Positions 29,131-36,983 of a stretch of 52,665 nt of DNA are shown here, piece by piece (position 1 is the stretch's first letter; the number at the start of each line of letters is the position of its first letter). Origin of the DNA: Gammaproteobacteria bacterium (lineage in GTDB: Bacteria > Pseudomonadota > Gammaproteobacteria > Pseudomonadales > Pseudohongiellaceae); assembly GCA_030828385.1 (NCBI GenBank), contig JAURCS010000020.1, positions 1 through 52,665 of the forward strand. Direction: 5' to 3'. The translations under genes were made by a program, and so were the position numbers. The notes beneath the pieces are model-generated. The model had not been told where the DNA came from. It did no database searches and saw only the letters and a program-made list of their open reading frames with translations.

Positions 29131-29963
29131 GAATCTGCTCCGGATCTTCGCAAACGTTTACCAATTTTTAAATACCACAGGCGCGGTAAAAGTGCCATGG
29201 ATTTCAATAGCAGATTCAGCCGCGCCGGAAAGGCAATTGTCAGGGGGCGCCGGACTGCTTTTCTGAGAATAATATCAGCAGCATCATCAACCTCAACCAG
29301 GAACGGCATGGGAAAATCATTACGGTCTGTCATCGGTGTTTTCACAAAGCCGGGATACACTACAGTGACATCCATACGATCGCCCAGATCACTGCGTAAT
29401 GATTCAAGAAAATAGCTCATGGCCGCTTTGGAAGAGCCATAGGCCTCGGCTCTCGGGAAGCCAAGATAACTACTCATGCTACCAATACCGATGATATGCG
29501 GGCGCTCACAGGATGAATTTTTTGCCGCTTCAGCGGTAATTTCCAGCATTGGCAGAGCCGCAATACAGGCGTTGACCACTCCAAAATAGTTGGTCTCATT
29601 AACACGCCGGATCATATTGATATCCAGGTCCGGTAAATCAATGTACTCGCAGGTTCCCGCGCTCAGAATAATGGTATCCAGATCTTGAACCCCGGCTTGC
29701 CGTAACACATTGACCATGGCGACATCATCGGTGACATCACAGGGCAATGCTATTAACTGGCCGCCACTATTTATCGAGGCTTCACTGCCATAAGTTGAGT
29801 CAAATTGCTGTACGATGTCGTCAAGGGTTTGCGAGGAACGCCCGCTGATGTAAACCCGATGTCCCTGTTGGGCAAGTTTCTCGGCCATAGCCCGACCGAT
29901 ACCGGAACTGGCACCGGTAACCCAGATTGTTTTGGTTTTAACAGTGTTAGTTGATTGTTGCAT
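29127..29963 (-). CDS. short-chain dehydrogenase/reductase
   Basis: A 278-residue NAD(P)-dependent SDR. It has the glycine motif VTGASSGIGRAMAEKL near residue 15, the ILSAGT equivalent of NNAG, a Ser in IGIGSMSSYLG, and YGSSKAA (YxxxK) around residue 180. A short hydrophobic or basic C-terminal tail (LLLKSMALLPRLWYLKIGKRLRR) could tether it to the membrane, as in SDRs acting on lipids. It is the second gene of the operon; its stop overlaps the flavoprotein start. The substrate is probably a lipid or lipid-derived carbonyl, judged only by context. Confidence 0.87.
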   Translation of the reverse strand: MQQSTNTVKTKTIWVTGASSGIGRAMAEKLAQQGHRVYISGRSSQTLDDIVQQFDSTYGSEASINSGGQLIALPCDVTDDVAMVNVLRQAGVQDLDTIILSAGTCEYIDLPDLDINMIRRVNETNYFGVVNACIAALPMLEITAEAAKNSSCERPHIIGIGSMSSYLGFPRAEAYGSSKAAMSYFLESLRSDLGDRMDVTVVYPGFVKTPMTDRNDFPMPFLVEVDDAADIILRKAVRRPLTIAFPARLNLLLKSMALLPRLWYLKIGKRLRRSGADS

Positions 29964-30003
29964 TATTATTGTTATTCTTGATTAGCAGATATTTATAATC
30001 AAA

Positions 30004-30459
30004 CTAGTTATTCTGAGCAGCCATACGCCCTTTCAGGCTTCGAGTGATGCCGCCAATAACTGGCAGGTGTTCATAGAGTAAGGCACCCAGATCGTAACAG
30101 TCTTCATGATAATAAATACGATTGGTGAATTTGAGATGGGACATGCCACGTACGGTGATAATTTTACCGCCGGAGATTTTTTTGTGGGCAAAATCCATTT
30201 CCCAAGTCAGGTAGGCAGTGTTTTCGCCGGTAAGAACTTCTAGATAGCGGATCTTGTAATGGCTGAGGTTGACCGCCATTTTTTTCATATAATGCTTGAG
30301 TGACAGAATGCCGTCGACTTTATGGACGGGATCAACAAATTCAATATCCTGAGTATAGAATTCATCCAGTTTGGACATATTTTCAGCTGAGAACTTTTCA
30401 TAAAAGTTCATCAGATTCATCAGCAATTGCTGGGCTTTGGAGTCTGGAGAGTTATTCAT
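30004..30459 (-). CDS. SnoaL/NTF2-like protein
   Basis: A 151-residue single-domain protein with the NTF2-like cone-fold pattern: an N-terminal helix (LLMNLMNFYEKFSAENMSKLDEFY), a TQDIEFVDPVHKVDGILSLKHYM segment, then strands ending YYHEDCYDLGALLYEHLPVIGG. Relatives (DUF and SnoaL-type) are found as the first gene of Cfa/COG2907/DUF1365 operons. Enzyme or lipid-binding function is unknown. It is the first gene of the minus-strand operon, about 40 bases after the predicted transcription start. Confidence 0.8.
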   Translation of the reverse strand: MNNSPDSKAQQLLMNLMNFYEKFSAENMSKLDEFYTQDIEFVDPVHKVDGILSLKHYMKKMAVNLSHYKIRYLEVLTGENTAYLTWEMDFAHKKISGGKIITVRGMSHLKFTNRIYYHEDCYDLGALLYEHLPVIGGITRSLKGRMAAQNN

Positions 30460-30505
30460 ATTTTTTCTTTATAAATTAGGCAGTTATAATCGAATTAGGA
30501 ACATA

Positions 30506-30531
30506 TACGCAGGGAAAAATATTTCGGATCA
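30506..30531 (-). promoter_or_regulatory. predicted ECF (SigE/ChrR) promoter of the lipid operon
   Basis: On the minus strand: TGATCC (30531-30526), 16 bases, CGTA (30509-30506). The same pair with the same spacing faces it on the plus strand 26 bases away. Transcription would start near 30498, about 40 bases before the NTF2-like gene. TGATCC is the -35 element known for Rhodobacter SigE. Confidence 0.75.
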
Positions 30532-30557
30532 GATATGTAATTTTCCCGTAATTTAAT

Positions 30558-30583
30558 TGATCCACACGCAACACTTTGCCGTA
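30558..30583 (+). promoter_or_regulatory. predicted ECF (SigE/ChrR) autoregulatory promoter
   Basis: TGATCC (30558-30563), 16 bases, CGTA (30580-30583) followed by GAAC. It would start transcription near 30591, about 58 bases before the TTG start of the sigma factor, making the gene self-activated. Confidence 0.75.
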
Positions 30584-30648
30584 GAACAAACATAACACCA
30601 AATAATGACAGATAAATACAGTAATCCCGAAGTCGGTGGAGTTTCCCC

Positions 30649-31296
30649 TTGCCTACAGCAGGTCATCATAATTTTGGACAAAAGAGCAAGCGCGTTGTGA
30701 ATGAAGCAACCGTCAAATGGTCCAATTTGTTGCTGAAAGTGGCGGACCAGGACCGTGCTGCATTCGAGCAGCTATTCGTCAAATTTTCTCCCCTTATCAA
30801 GGCTTTTGCCAACAAGCAGGCCGGCGCAGACAAAGGCGTCAATATGTCTGAGGAACTGGTTCAGGAGACTATGGTGAAGGTTTGGCAGAAAGCCCCCTCC
30901 TTCAACCCTGAAAAAGCAAGCGCCAGCACCTGGATATTCACCATCGCCAGAAACACCCGTATTGATTTGTTACGCAAGAATGCCCGCCACTTTATTAATA
31001 AGGCGACTTCCATCCCTGGCAACGATCAGCAAAATGATGGTTTTGATGTTGACGATATCTGGATAGAAAACGAAGACGAAGATATTTTTAATCAGCTGAT
31101 TAAACAGCGAAACAGCGAAGCGCTGCACGAAGCCATGAAAGCCCTGCCGGAAGAACAGTCATTTATTCTAAAGAAGGTTTATCTGGAAGATAAATCCCAT
31201 TCCGAGATTGCCGAAGAATTGCAGATGCCATTGGGCACTGTTAAATCGCGGGTGAGGCTGGCACTGAACAAATTGAGCCTGTCGGTCGACAGATAA
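30649..31296 (+). CDS. ECF sigma factor, ECF11 type (RpoE/SigE partner of ChrR)
   Basis: A 215-residue sigma factor. Region 2 spans about residues 35-110 (AAFEQLFVKFSPLIKAF, ELVQETMVKVWQKAPSFNP, ASTWIFTIARNTRIDLLRK); region 4 spans about 155-212 (LPEEQSFILKKVYLEDKSH, SEIAEELQMPLGTVKSRVRLAL). It closely resembles Rhodobacter RpoE, which drives the singlet-oxygen response, and its gene is followed by chrR, the defining partner. The start is TTG at 30649 with GGTGGAG seven bases upstream. It is oriented away from the lipid operon and shares the intergenic region with it. The chrR gene is 195 bases downstream rather than overlapping. Confidence 0.92.
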   Translation: MPTAGHHNFGQKSKRVVNEATVKWSNLLLKVADQDRAAFEQLFVKFSPLIKAFANKQAGADKGVNMSEELVQETMVKVWQKAPSFNPEKASASTWIFTIARNTRIDLLRKNARHFINKATSIPGNDQQNDGFDVDDIWIENEDEDIFNQLIKQRNSEALHEAMKALPEEQSFILKKVYLEDKSHSEIAEELQMPLGTVKSRVRLALNKLSLSVDR

Positions 31297-31340
31297 CCTG
31301 TTGTTAATATTAATAAATTAGAGAATATAACAAATTAAAT

Positions 31341-31366
31341 TGATCGAAAAAGAGAGAGCCAGCGTA
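31341..31366 (+). promoter_or_regulatory. predicted separate ECF promoter for chrR
   Basis: TGATCG (31341-31346), 16 bases, CGTA (31363-31366) followed by GAAC, the same eight bases (CGTAGAAC) as in the sigma gene promoter. It lies 44 bases after the sigma stop. It would give chrR a second, sigma-dependent transcript with a leader of about 118 bases. Confidence 0.6.
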
Positions 31367-31491
31367 GAACTCGCGTTGACAGGCAAAACGAAAGCCAGAG
31401 AAAAGAGAGAAAGTTACTTACATTAAAATTTTAACGACTGCTGATCACTGAAGATCACTGACGAGATACAGGAAAGATTCAGAAAAATATC

Positions 31492-32214
31492 ATGGTTAAA
31501 TATCATCCCGACACAAGGTTTCTCACCGATTATGCTGCAGGAAGTCTGCCTGAATCCCAGGCCCTGTGTGTAGCAGCACATCTTCATTATTGCTCTGGCT
31601 GCCGCGCCAAGATCCGTGAGCTGACCCAGCTGGGCGCAGAGTTTTTCCTGACCCAGGAACCTGAAGCTGTAAGTGAAGATAGTTTCGACCGGCTTTGGCA
31701 ATCCTTACAGAATCAGGAGACGCCAGCAGCTCAGCAAATTCATCTGCAGCAAGAACCGGAAACTACCCCGGACACGACTAAAACTACTACAACGGCTACT
31801 AACACCCCCAAGTCAGCGCAGGAACTTCCCCAGGCCATTGAGAAACTTACTCGCGGCAATATTAACAGCCTGAAGTGGCGTAATATCGGCAAGTCCTTTC
31901 GTTTTTCTAACATCCCGCTGGGTGAGCAGAGCAGGGAAACCACTCTTTTCCATATCAAGGCAGGCGGCAATGTTCCCAAGCATCATCACGGTGGTGATGA
32001 AATCACAGTGGTGCTGAAAGGCAGCTTTTCTGATCAGGAAGATCATTACCACGTTGGTGATTATATTGTGCGCACCAGTGGTGAATCACACACACCGGTA
32101 GCATCCCAGGATGAGGACTGCCTGTGCCTGGCATCACTTGATGCGCCGATTGTCATGAACAACTGGTTCTATCGTGTAATGGCGCCTTTCTTTAACAGGC
32201 CCACTGCCGGCTGA
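31492..32214 (+). CDS. chrR: ChrR-type zinc/cupin anti-sigma factor
   Basis: A 240-residue cytoplasmic anti-sigma factor that holds the ECF sigma factor until singlet oxygen or related stress appears. The N-terminal zinc anti-sigma domain has ligands His5, His30, Cys34 and Cys37 (AAHLHYCSGC), matching His6, His31, Cys35 and Cys38 of Rhodobacter ChrR. A Thr/Pro/Gln-rich linker (about 75-110) leads to a C-terminal cupin domain with metal ligands in HHHGGDE (His164 or His166, Glu170) and His200 (SGESHTPVA), then DCLCLASLDAPI. The linker is longer than in Rhodobacter. All sensing residues are intact, so regulation should work. It converges on the photolyase gene. Confidence 0.93.
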   Translation: MVKYHPDTRFLTDYAAGSLPESQALCVAAHLHYCSGCRAKIRELTQLGAEFFLTQEPEAVSEDSFDRLWQSLQNQETPAAQQIHLQQEPETTPDTTKTTTTATNTPKSAQELPQAIEKLTRGNINSLKWRNIGKSFRFSNIPLGEQSRETTLFHIKAGGNVPKHHHGGDEITVVLKGSFSDQEDHYHVGDYIVRTSGESHTPVASQDEDCLCLASLDAPIVMNNWFYRVMAPFFNRPTAG

Positions 32215-32308
32215 TTATTGAATCAAGGTGAATCTAGGGGTCAGAGTTGTTGATCCCAAAGATTCTTGCCATTATGAGCTACCTGATACTTTATCGAAGC
32301 GGGCTAAA

Positions 32309-33718
32309 TCACTGCTGTTTGAAAGCCGCAAGCGCCCTTTCGCGGCCAAACTTCAGATCAATCATTGGCACTGGATATTGCTCCGGCCTAAACAGTCCGG
32401 GTTCATGAATAGTCTTGTTATCCAGTTCTTCAAGTTCCGGAACAAAGTGACGAATAAAGTCCCCTGCTTCATCAAAGCGGCGTGACTGGGTCACCGGGTT
32501 AAAAACTCTAAAATATGGAACTGAGTCAGTACCGGTGGATGCGCTCCACTGCCAGCCCCCATTGTTGGCGGAGAAATCGCCGTCGATGAGATTCTGCATA
32601 AACCATTGTTCACCCCAGCGCCAGTCGATCAGTAAATGCTTGCTGAGAAACATGGCTGTAATCATACGCAAACGATTATGCATCCAGCCGGTTTCAAGCA
32701 ACTGCCGCATGGCGGCATCAATGATCGGAACACCTGTTCGCCCCTCGCACCATAATTTGAATTCAGCCTCATCATGACGCCAGGGAACATGCCCCACATT
32801 ATTCTTGAACGGCTGTTTTTTGCTGACCTGAGGGTAATGGAAAAAGATATGGCGATAAAACTCACGCCATAACAATTCATTCTTCCAGGTTTCCGGCCCC
32901 TCGCCCTGATGCGAAGCGGTCGCCTGACGCCAGCAATCCCTGATAGAAATAACACCGGCATTAATCCAGGGCGATAGCGAACTGGTGCCGGTAATGGCAG
33001 GGAAATCCCGGTTTTTCTTGTAATCCCTGATCCGCGCAGTTCTAAACTCTTTAAGTAATTTTTGCGCGTGCGCCTCTCCGGCCGGCCAAAGATCAACCCA
33101 TACTGGATCCGCATGCGGCCAGTCTACTTCTTTCACAGAGCATTGCCCGGCAATTGACAGTTTTGCGATAGCGGAAAACGCAGGCGCCGATGATTTCAGC
33201 GCTGTAATTGTGCCAGCGGTATCAGGTACATATAAATTGGCGCGGCACTTTTTTGAAAAAGGGGTAAATACCTTGAATGGCTCACCACTGTTATTCAGGA
33301 TTGATCCCGGCTGTAACAGCACCTGGTCATGACAGGGCTCTACCTCGACACCAAGTGCCTGGCACAGCATACTGACTTCCTCATCCCGGCATGCTTCATA
33401 CAAGGGGTACTCGGCATTAAACGCCAGCGCAGTGATTTCCAGCTTTTCTATAAGATCCTTGATAACAGCAGGAACCGCAGCATAATCCGCCACCTGACAA
33501 ATCACCAGGGGGATGCCCAATTTCCCCAGGCTGGATTCCAGTTCCAGCAGATTACGCCGCCAGAAATCCAGTTTGATGGGCGCATCATCATGTTTCTGCC
33601 ATTGTTTTGGCGTAGCAATGTATAGCCCTACGGTGGGCCCTTTGGCAACAGCAGCTTGCAGCGCCAGATTATCTTGTACTCGCAGATCAGAGCGAAACCA
33701 GCAAAGAGAGTTCGACAT
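32309..33718 (-). CDS. phrB: deoxyribodipyrimidine photolyase (class I CPD photolyase)
   Basis: A 469-residue flavoenzyme that repairs UV cyclobutane dimers with light. The N-terminal antenna domain ([19 protein letters not shown]) is followed by the FAD domain with [50 protein letters not shown], and [14 protein letters not shown]. These match E. coli PhrB-type enzymes in order and length. It is the last gene of a minus-strand operon with the DUF523-DUF1722 gene 11 bases upstream, as ybgA precedes phr in E. coli. In Rhodobacter a photolyase gene belongs to the SigE/ChrR regulon, which fits its place next to chrR here. Confidence 0.95.
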   Translation of the reverse strand: MSNSLCWFRSDLRVQDNLALQAAVAKGPTVGLYIATPKQWQKHDDAPIKLDFWRRNLLELESSLGKLGIPLVICQVADYAAVPAVIKDLIEKLEITALAFNAEYPLYEACRDEEVSMLCQALGVEVEPCHDQVLLQPGSILNNSGEPFKVFTPFSKKCRANLYVPDTAGTITALKSSAPAFSAIAKLSIAGQCSVKEVDWPHADPVWVDLWPAGEAHAQKLLKEFRTARIRDYKKNRDFPAITGTSSLSPWINAGVISIRDCWRQATASHQGEGPETWKNELLWREFYRHIFFHYPQVSKKQPFKNNVGHVPWRHDEAEFKLWCEGRTGVPIIDAAMRQLLETGWMHNRLRMITAMFLSKHLLIDWRWGEQWFMQNLIDGDFSANNGGWQWSASTGTDSVPYFRVFNPVTQSRRFDEAGDFIRHFVPELEELDNKTIHEPGLFRPEQYPVPMIDLKFGRERALAAFKQQ

Positions 33719-33729
33719 GATTAGCTTCC

Positions 33730-34692
33730 TTAAATCTGATTTCTCAGGCTGAGATCATCCGGGTAAGGTTGTAAAAAAGACTGCCTGGCTATGTAGTCAT
33801 TGGGATAACTGTGAAAATAATTTCGCAAAAGCGTCACCGGGACAATCAAGGGGACAATGCCCTTGCGGTATTGATCAATGAACTTGCCAAGGGATTCCTT
33901 TTCACGCGGCCCCAGATCATTTTTAAGATAACCCTGCAAATGCATCAACACATTGGTATTGCTTTTTCTGTTAGCTTTTTTCTCCAGAGAGGCCATTAAT
34001 GCAATAAAATATTTCTCTGCCAGCGAATCCAGATCCTGCTTGCCAATATCCGCCAACATTCTTCCCAGGCCTGAATAGGACTGCGGGTCATGGGCCATCA
34101 ATGTGTATTTATAGGAAGAGTGAAAGTCGATGAGTTTTTTTGCGCTCAAACCGGTTTTTTTCAGGGCCTTGAAATTATCGTAAGCAAAGACCCGGGTGAT
34201 AAAGTTCTCACGCAACACCGCATCCATCAGACGCCCTGACTCTTCCACCGGAAGCAAGGGATAAGTATCGGTAACGGCCCTGGCATAAACACCGCGCCCC
34301 ATTTCTTCCTGGGGACAGCCTTTATCGTTATATACCTTGACGCGAAAAAGTCCGCAGCTTGGCGAGCCCTTGATAAAAATATAGCCGCTCAGGTCTGCCA
34401 GATCCTTCACTTTTTCCCGGGAAAAATCCTTCATGGCCTGAGTTACGTTATGCTCGGGATTATCGACACCGACAATATCGGGATCATCGGGATTGCCCAC
34501 CAGACGGATGGGTTTGCGGGGGACGCCAAGTCCGATACTGACTTCCGGACACACCGACATAAATTCAAAATACGCGGAGAGATCGCGGGTGCATAAGGAG
34601 GAATGTTTATGCCCGCCGTTATAGCGGACTTCATCCCCCAGCAGACAACTGCTAATACCCACTTTAATTTTTTGCTGTTGTGGCGTTGACAC
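33730..34692 (-). CDS. DUF523-DUF1722 fusion protein (YbgA-like, TudS-like N-domain)
   Basis: A 320-residue two-domain protein. The N-terminal DUF523 part (about 8-155) has conserved cysteines Cys16 (SSCLLGDEVRYNGGH), Cys48 (VCPE) and Cys113 (KGSPSCG). These are the kind of positions that hold a [4Fe-4S] cluster in the thiouracil desulfidase TudS of this family. The C-terminal DUF1722 part (about 185-305: FHSSYKYTLMAHDP, then VLMHLQGYLKNDLGPREKESL and VPVTLLRNYF) is the YbgA domain. YbgA genes commonly precede photolyase genes, as here. A role in repair or removal of modified (thiolated or damaged) nucleobases is suggested by both facts but not proved. CbiX lies 16 bases upstream. Confidence 0.88.
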   Translation of the reverse strand: MSTPQQQKIKVGISSCLLGDEVRYNGGHKHSSLCTRDLSAYFEFMSVCPEVSIGLGVPRKPIRLVGNPDDPDIVGVDNPEHNVTQAMKDFSREKVKDLADLSGYIFIKGSPSCGLFRVKVYNDKGCPQEEMGRGVYARAVTDTYPLLPVEESGRLMDAVLRENFITRVFAYDNFKALKKTGLSAKKLIDFHSSYKYTLMAHDPQSYSGLGRMLADIGKQDLDSLAEKYFIALMASLEKKANRKSNTNVLMHLQGYLKNDLGPREKESLGKFIDQYRKGIVPLIVPVTLLRNYFHSYPNDYIARQSFLQPYPDDLSLRNQI

Positions 34693-34708
34693 TTTTTATT
34701 ACAGCTTC

Positions 34709-35146
34709 CTATTGCGCGCTCACTGCTTCATTGACGACAGTCGACGATGGGCTTTCAATGTCATCCAGTTCATAGACGCCAGCGATCATTGTTCCCAGTG
34801 CCTGCCAGAATTCATCCTGCCTGCCCACGGCTTCCAGCAAACGGACATCAAGACCGGGATGGGTCTGCTGGAGATTCTCAATTTGTTCCGGCACATCATG
34901 CAACAAATGTCGGCCAGCGGCAAAAAACAGGGGCAGGATATTAAACTGTCGAACTCCGCGTAGATAGTGATTGGCGATTACCGTTTCAAGACTGGGGGAC
35001 GCCATTTCCATGTAAGCCAGGCAGGCATCCTGTGCAAGGGCGCCATTGATTACCTGCAAACCATTTTCAAAGGTTGCACACCAGTTGCTGTCTCTGCTGC
35101 CATGGGCCAGGAGTATTAACTGTCTTGGGGAATCCGCTTTATTCAT
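34709..35146 (-). CDS. CbiX/SirB-like chelatase (small sirohydrochlorin-type)
   Basis: A 145-residue protein of the short CbiX class, which homodimerises to insert Co2+ or Fe2+ into sirohydrochlorin. The metal-binding His is in LILLAHGSRDSNW near residue 15, and the second His region is FFAAGRHLLHDVPEQIENL near residues 75-90. Length is about half that of HemH, as usual for this class. It is the first gene of the CbiX/DUF523-DUF1722/photolyase operon and faces hemH across 159 bases, so two metal chelatases of tetrapyrrole synthesis are neighbours. Cofactor for the photolyase would be FAD and an antenna, so the link may be common control by light stress. Confidence 0.87.
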   Translation of the reverse strand: MNKADSPRQLILLAHGSRDSNWCATFENGLQVINGALAQDACLAYMEMASPSLETVIANHYLRGVRQFNILPLFFAAGRHLLHDVPEQIENLQQTHPGLDVRLLEAVGRQDEFWQALGTMIAGVYELDDIESPSSTVVNEAVSAQ

Positions 35147-35202
35147 CTCTTTATCTCTTTATTTCTTGAATCACATCCATCAATTCCATCACATCCATTG
35201 CT

Positions 35203-35283
35203 TCAGGTAATACGTATTAAGGTGACATATAATGCATGCTAGCTGAACTTTGAATCTGACCTGATTAATTATCAGGTAATACG
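35203..35283. repeat. direct repeats and palindrome in the hemH-cbiX intergenic region
   Basis: TCAGGTAATACG occurs at 35203-35214 and again at 35272-35283, 69 bases apart. The first copy overlaps a perfect 12-bp palindrome TAATACGTATTA (35208-35219). A TATAAT at 35228-35233 is a likely hemH -10 box without a good -35, so the repeat and palindrome lie where an activator or repressor would bind. Confidence 0.5.
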
Positions 35284-35305
35284 AAAAATTGGTGCCAATA
35301 GATCT
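35280..35305 (-). promoter_or_regulatory. possible ECF (SigE/ChrR) promoter of the CbiX-photolyase operon, degenerate
   Basis: On the minus strand: AGATCT (35305-35300), 16 bases, CGTA (35283-35280). The spacing and -10 match the motifs at the sigma gene, but the -35 keeps only GATC. Transcription would start near 35272 with a leader of about 126 bases. It is the weakest of the five sites. Confidence 0.35.
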
Positions 35306-36325
35306 ATGAAAAACCAAGCTGTCTTACTTGCCAATCTGGGCTCACCGGATAACGCTGATGTTGCCTCAGTGCGACGCTACCTTAATCAGTTCCTGATGGA
35401 TCCCTACGTCATCCAGCTACCTTGGATCTTGCGTCGTCTTATAGTCGGCTTGTTTGTTCTACCTTTCAGGCCCAAACGTTCTGCAGAGGCCTATCAGAGT
35501 GTCTGGACCGATAGAGGTTCACCGCTGGTTGCCCTGTCCCGGGATCTACTCGCCGCATTGCAGGCAAAAACCGATGTGCCGGTGGGGATGAGTATGCGCT
35601 ATGGCAAGCCTTCCATTGAATCGGAACTATTGAAACTGGCCGCAATGCCCGGAATCGAGGAAATTGTATTTATTCCCCTCTATCCCCATTACGCAGAAAG
35701 CACAGTGACCACGTCTATCGCGGAAGCCGAGCGAGTCATCAAAAAACATGGCTTAAGCGTTACACTGCGACCATTCAAGCCTTTTTATAATCGGCCTGAT
35801 TACATCAATGCCCTGGTAAAAAGTGCCGAGTCATACCTGGCTGAGAAATCAGCCTATGACCACATCCTGTTCAGCTATCACGGTCTGCCCGAGCTGCATC
35901 TTACCAAGGCTGACCCTACCGGTTCCCATTGTATGAAAACCAAAGATTGCTGTAACGTGCCTTCGCCAGCCCATGCAACCTGCTATCGTCATCAGGTCAT
36001 GGAAACCACACGCCTGTTTGTTGAGCAAAGCGGATTAAGCAGTGATCAGTATACGGTAACCTTTCAATCCAGACTGGGACGGGCAAAATGGCTTGAGCCC
36101 AGTACCGAGGAAACCTTGAAGGAAATGGCAGGTAGAGGCATTAAGAACATACTGGTGCTATGCCCGGCTTTTATTACCGACTGCCTGGAAACCCTGGAAG
36201 AAATTGAATTGCAGGGTGACGAAGTGTTCAAGGAAGCCGGCGGTGAATCGGTCACCCTGGTGCCCTGCCTGAACGCCAGTGAAGAATGGGTTGACACGCT
36301 GGCTAACTGGGTGGAAGCTGGATAG
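35306..36325 (+). CDS. hemH: ferrochelatase
   Basis: HemH inserts Fe2+ into protoporphyrin IX in the last step of heme synthesis, at the inner membrane. The 339-residue protein has the family blocks: VLLANLGSPDNADVASVRRYL at the start, a region with MSMRYGKPSIESEL, IPLYPHYAESTVTT, the catalytic His in ILFSYHGLPELH, FQSRLGRAKWLEPST and the metal-binding Glu in CPAFITDCLETLEEI. Start ATG at 35306, about 73 bases downstream of a TATAAT box. It faces the CbiX gene. Free porphyrins generate singlet oxygen in light, so its place beside a singlet-oxygen regulon is functionally sensible. Confidence 0.95.
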   Translation: MKNQAVLLANLGSPDNADVASVRRYLNQFLMDPYVIQLPWILRRLIVGLFVLPFRPKRSAEAYQSVWTDRGSPLVALSRDLLAALQAKTDVPVGMSMRYGKPSIESELLKLAAMPGIEEIVFIPLYPHYAESTVTTSIAEAERVIKKHGLSVTLRPFKPFYNRPDYINALVKSAESYLAEKSAYDHILFSYHGLPELHLTKADPTGSHCMKTKDCCNVPSPAHATCYRHQVMETTRLFVEQSGLSSDQYTVTFQSRLGRAKWLEPSTEETLKEMAGRGIKNILVLCPAFITDCLETLEEIELQGDEVFKEAGGESVTLVPCLNASEEWVDTLANWVEAG

Positions 36326-36337
36326 CCGCTGAATAAC

Positions 36338-36384
36338 TATCTTGAGATTGCTTATCTTGAAACTGCTTATCCCTGAAATTGACT
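36338..36384. repeat. three imperfect 15-bp tandem repeats
   Basis: Units at 36338-36352, 36353-36367 and 36368-36384 share the pattern TATCTTGARAYTGCT (third unit diverged). They lie between the convergent ends of hemH and a small hypothetical gene. Confidence 0.4.
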
Positions 36385-36405
36385 AGCGGTAACCCATCCG
36401 CAAGC

Positions 36406-36684
36406 TCAGTTTGATCCCAGGCGAAAGCCGCTGGGCTCAAAATCCTTCAGATCCTCGACCAATTGCTCATCGCTGCCTTCATGGAAATCAAGAAACACCA
36501 GCACCAGATAATAATTATTCTGGGATAACCTTCTGTGAGTGACTACCTGTCCGGCAACCCTTAATGTTGATTTGTCTTCGGAAATCATGAAATCCAGCGT
36601 GGCGGTGTGAGGATATTCATCACTGCCCAGCAAGGCCTCAACCAGCTCGCTATCACAACTGATCTGTATACTGGAGCGCGACAT
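36406..36684 (-). CDS. small hypothetical protein
   Basis: A 92-residue acidic protein with no signal peptide or membrane segment. It starts RSSIQISCDSELVEALL and has a predicted beta pattern (TATLDFMIS, LRVAGQVVTH, NYYLVLVFLDF), with a hydrophilic end. I do not recognise the family; a PilZ-like or similar small beta domain is possible but no RxxxR signature is seen. No strong ribosome-binding site precedes the ATG. It converges on hemH. Confidence 0.5.
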   Translation of the reverse strand: MSRSSIQISCDSELVEALLGSDEYPHTATLDFMISEDKSTLRVAGQVVTHRRLSQNNYYLVLVFLDFHEGSDEQLVEDLKDFEPSGFRLGSN

Positions 36685-36983
36685 ATCCGCACATTAAGAT
36701 TCGTACTTGAGATTATCCTCAGCGCCATTGAGTCAAAATTTCACCGGAAAAGTGATTGGATATCGTGGAAATGCGCGTCTTTCTTTCATAATTTACCCAA
36801 AGCTGTGGTTTCTACCTGTACTTGATATTTTCCTGGAAATCTCTTTTATCTGTAATTAATACCAGATTCTAGAACTCGCTTCTTGCGGAAAATATGCCTA
36901 AAACCATAAATCATGATCTGTTTCACACCTCACCTGCGAAGCATGCCGAAAAATGTGAGCTTCTGCACTCATTTTCTCAGGAT
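36685..36983. other. gene-free region
   Basis: About 300 bases between a minus-strand hypothetical gene start and the end of the epimerase gene. I see no gene. On the minus strand a TTGACT (36736-36731) and TAATCT (36715-36710) could be a poor promoter for the small hypothetical gene, but the 15-base spacer is short. No hairpin terminator was found for the epimerase gene. Confidence 0.3.

Noticed and set aside
32228-32485. 85-codon plus-strand frame after chrR
   Set aside because: It lies mostly antisense to the conserved photolyase C-terminus and has no ribosome-binding site.
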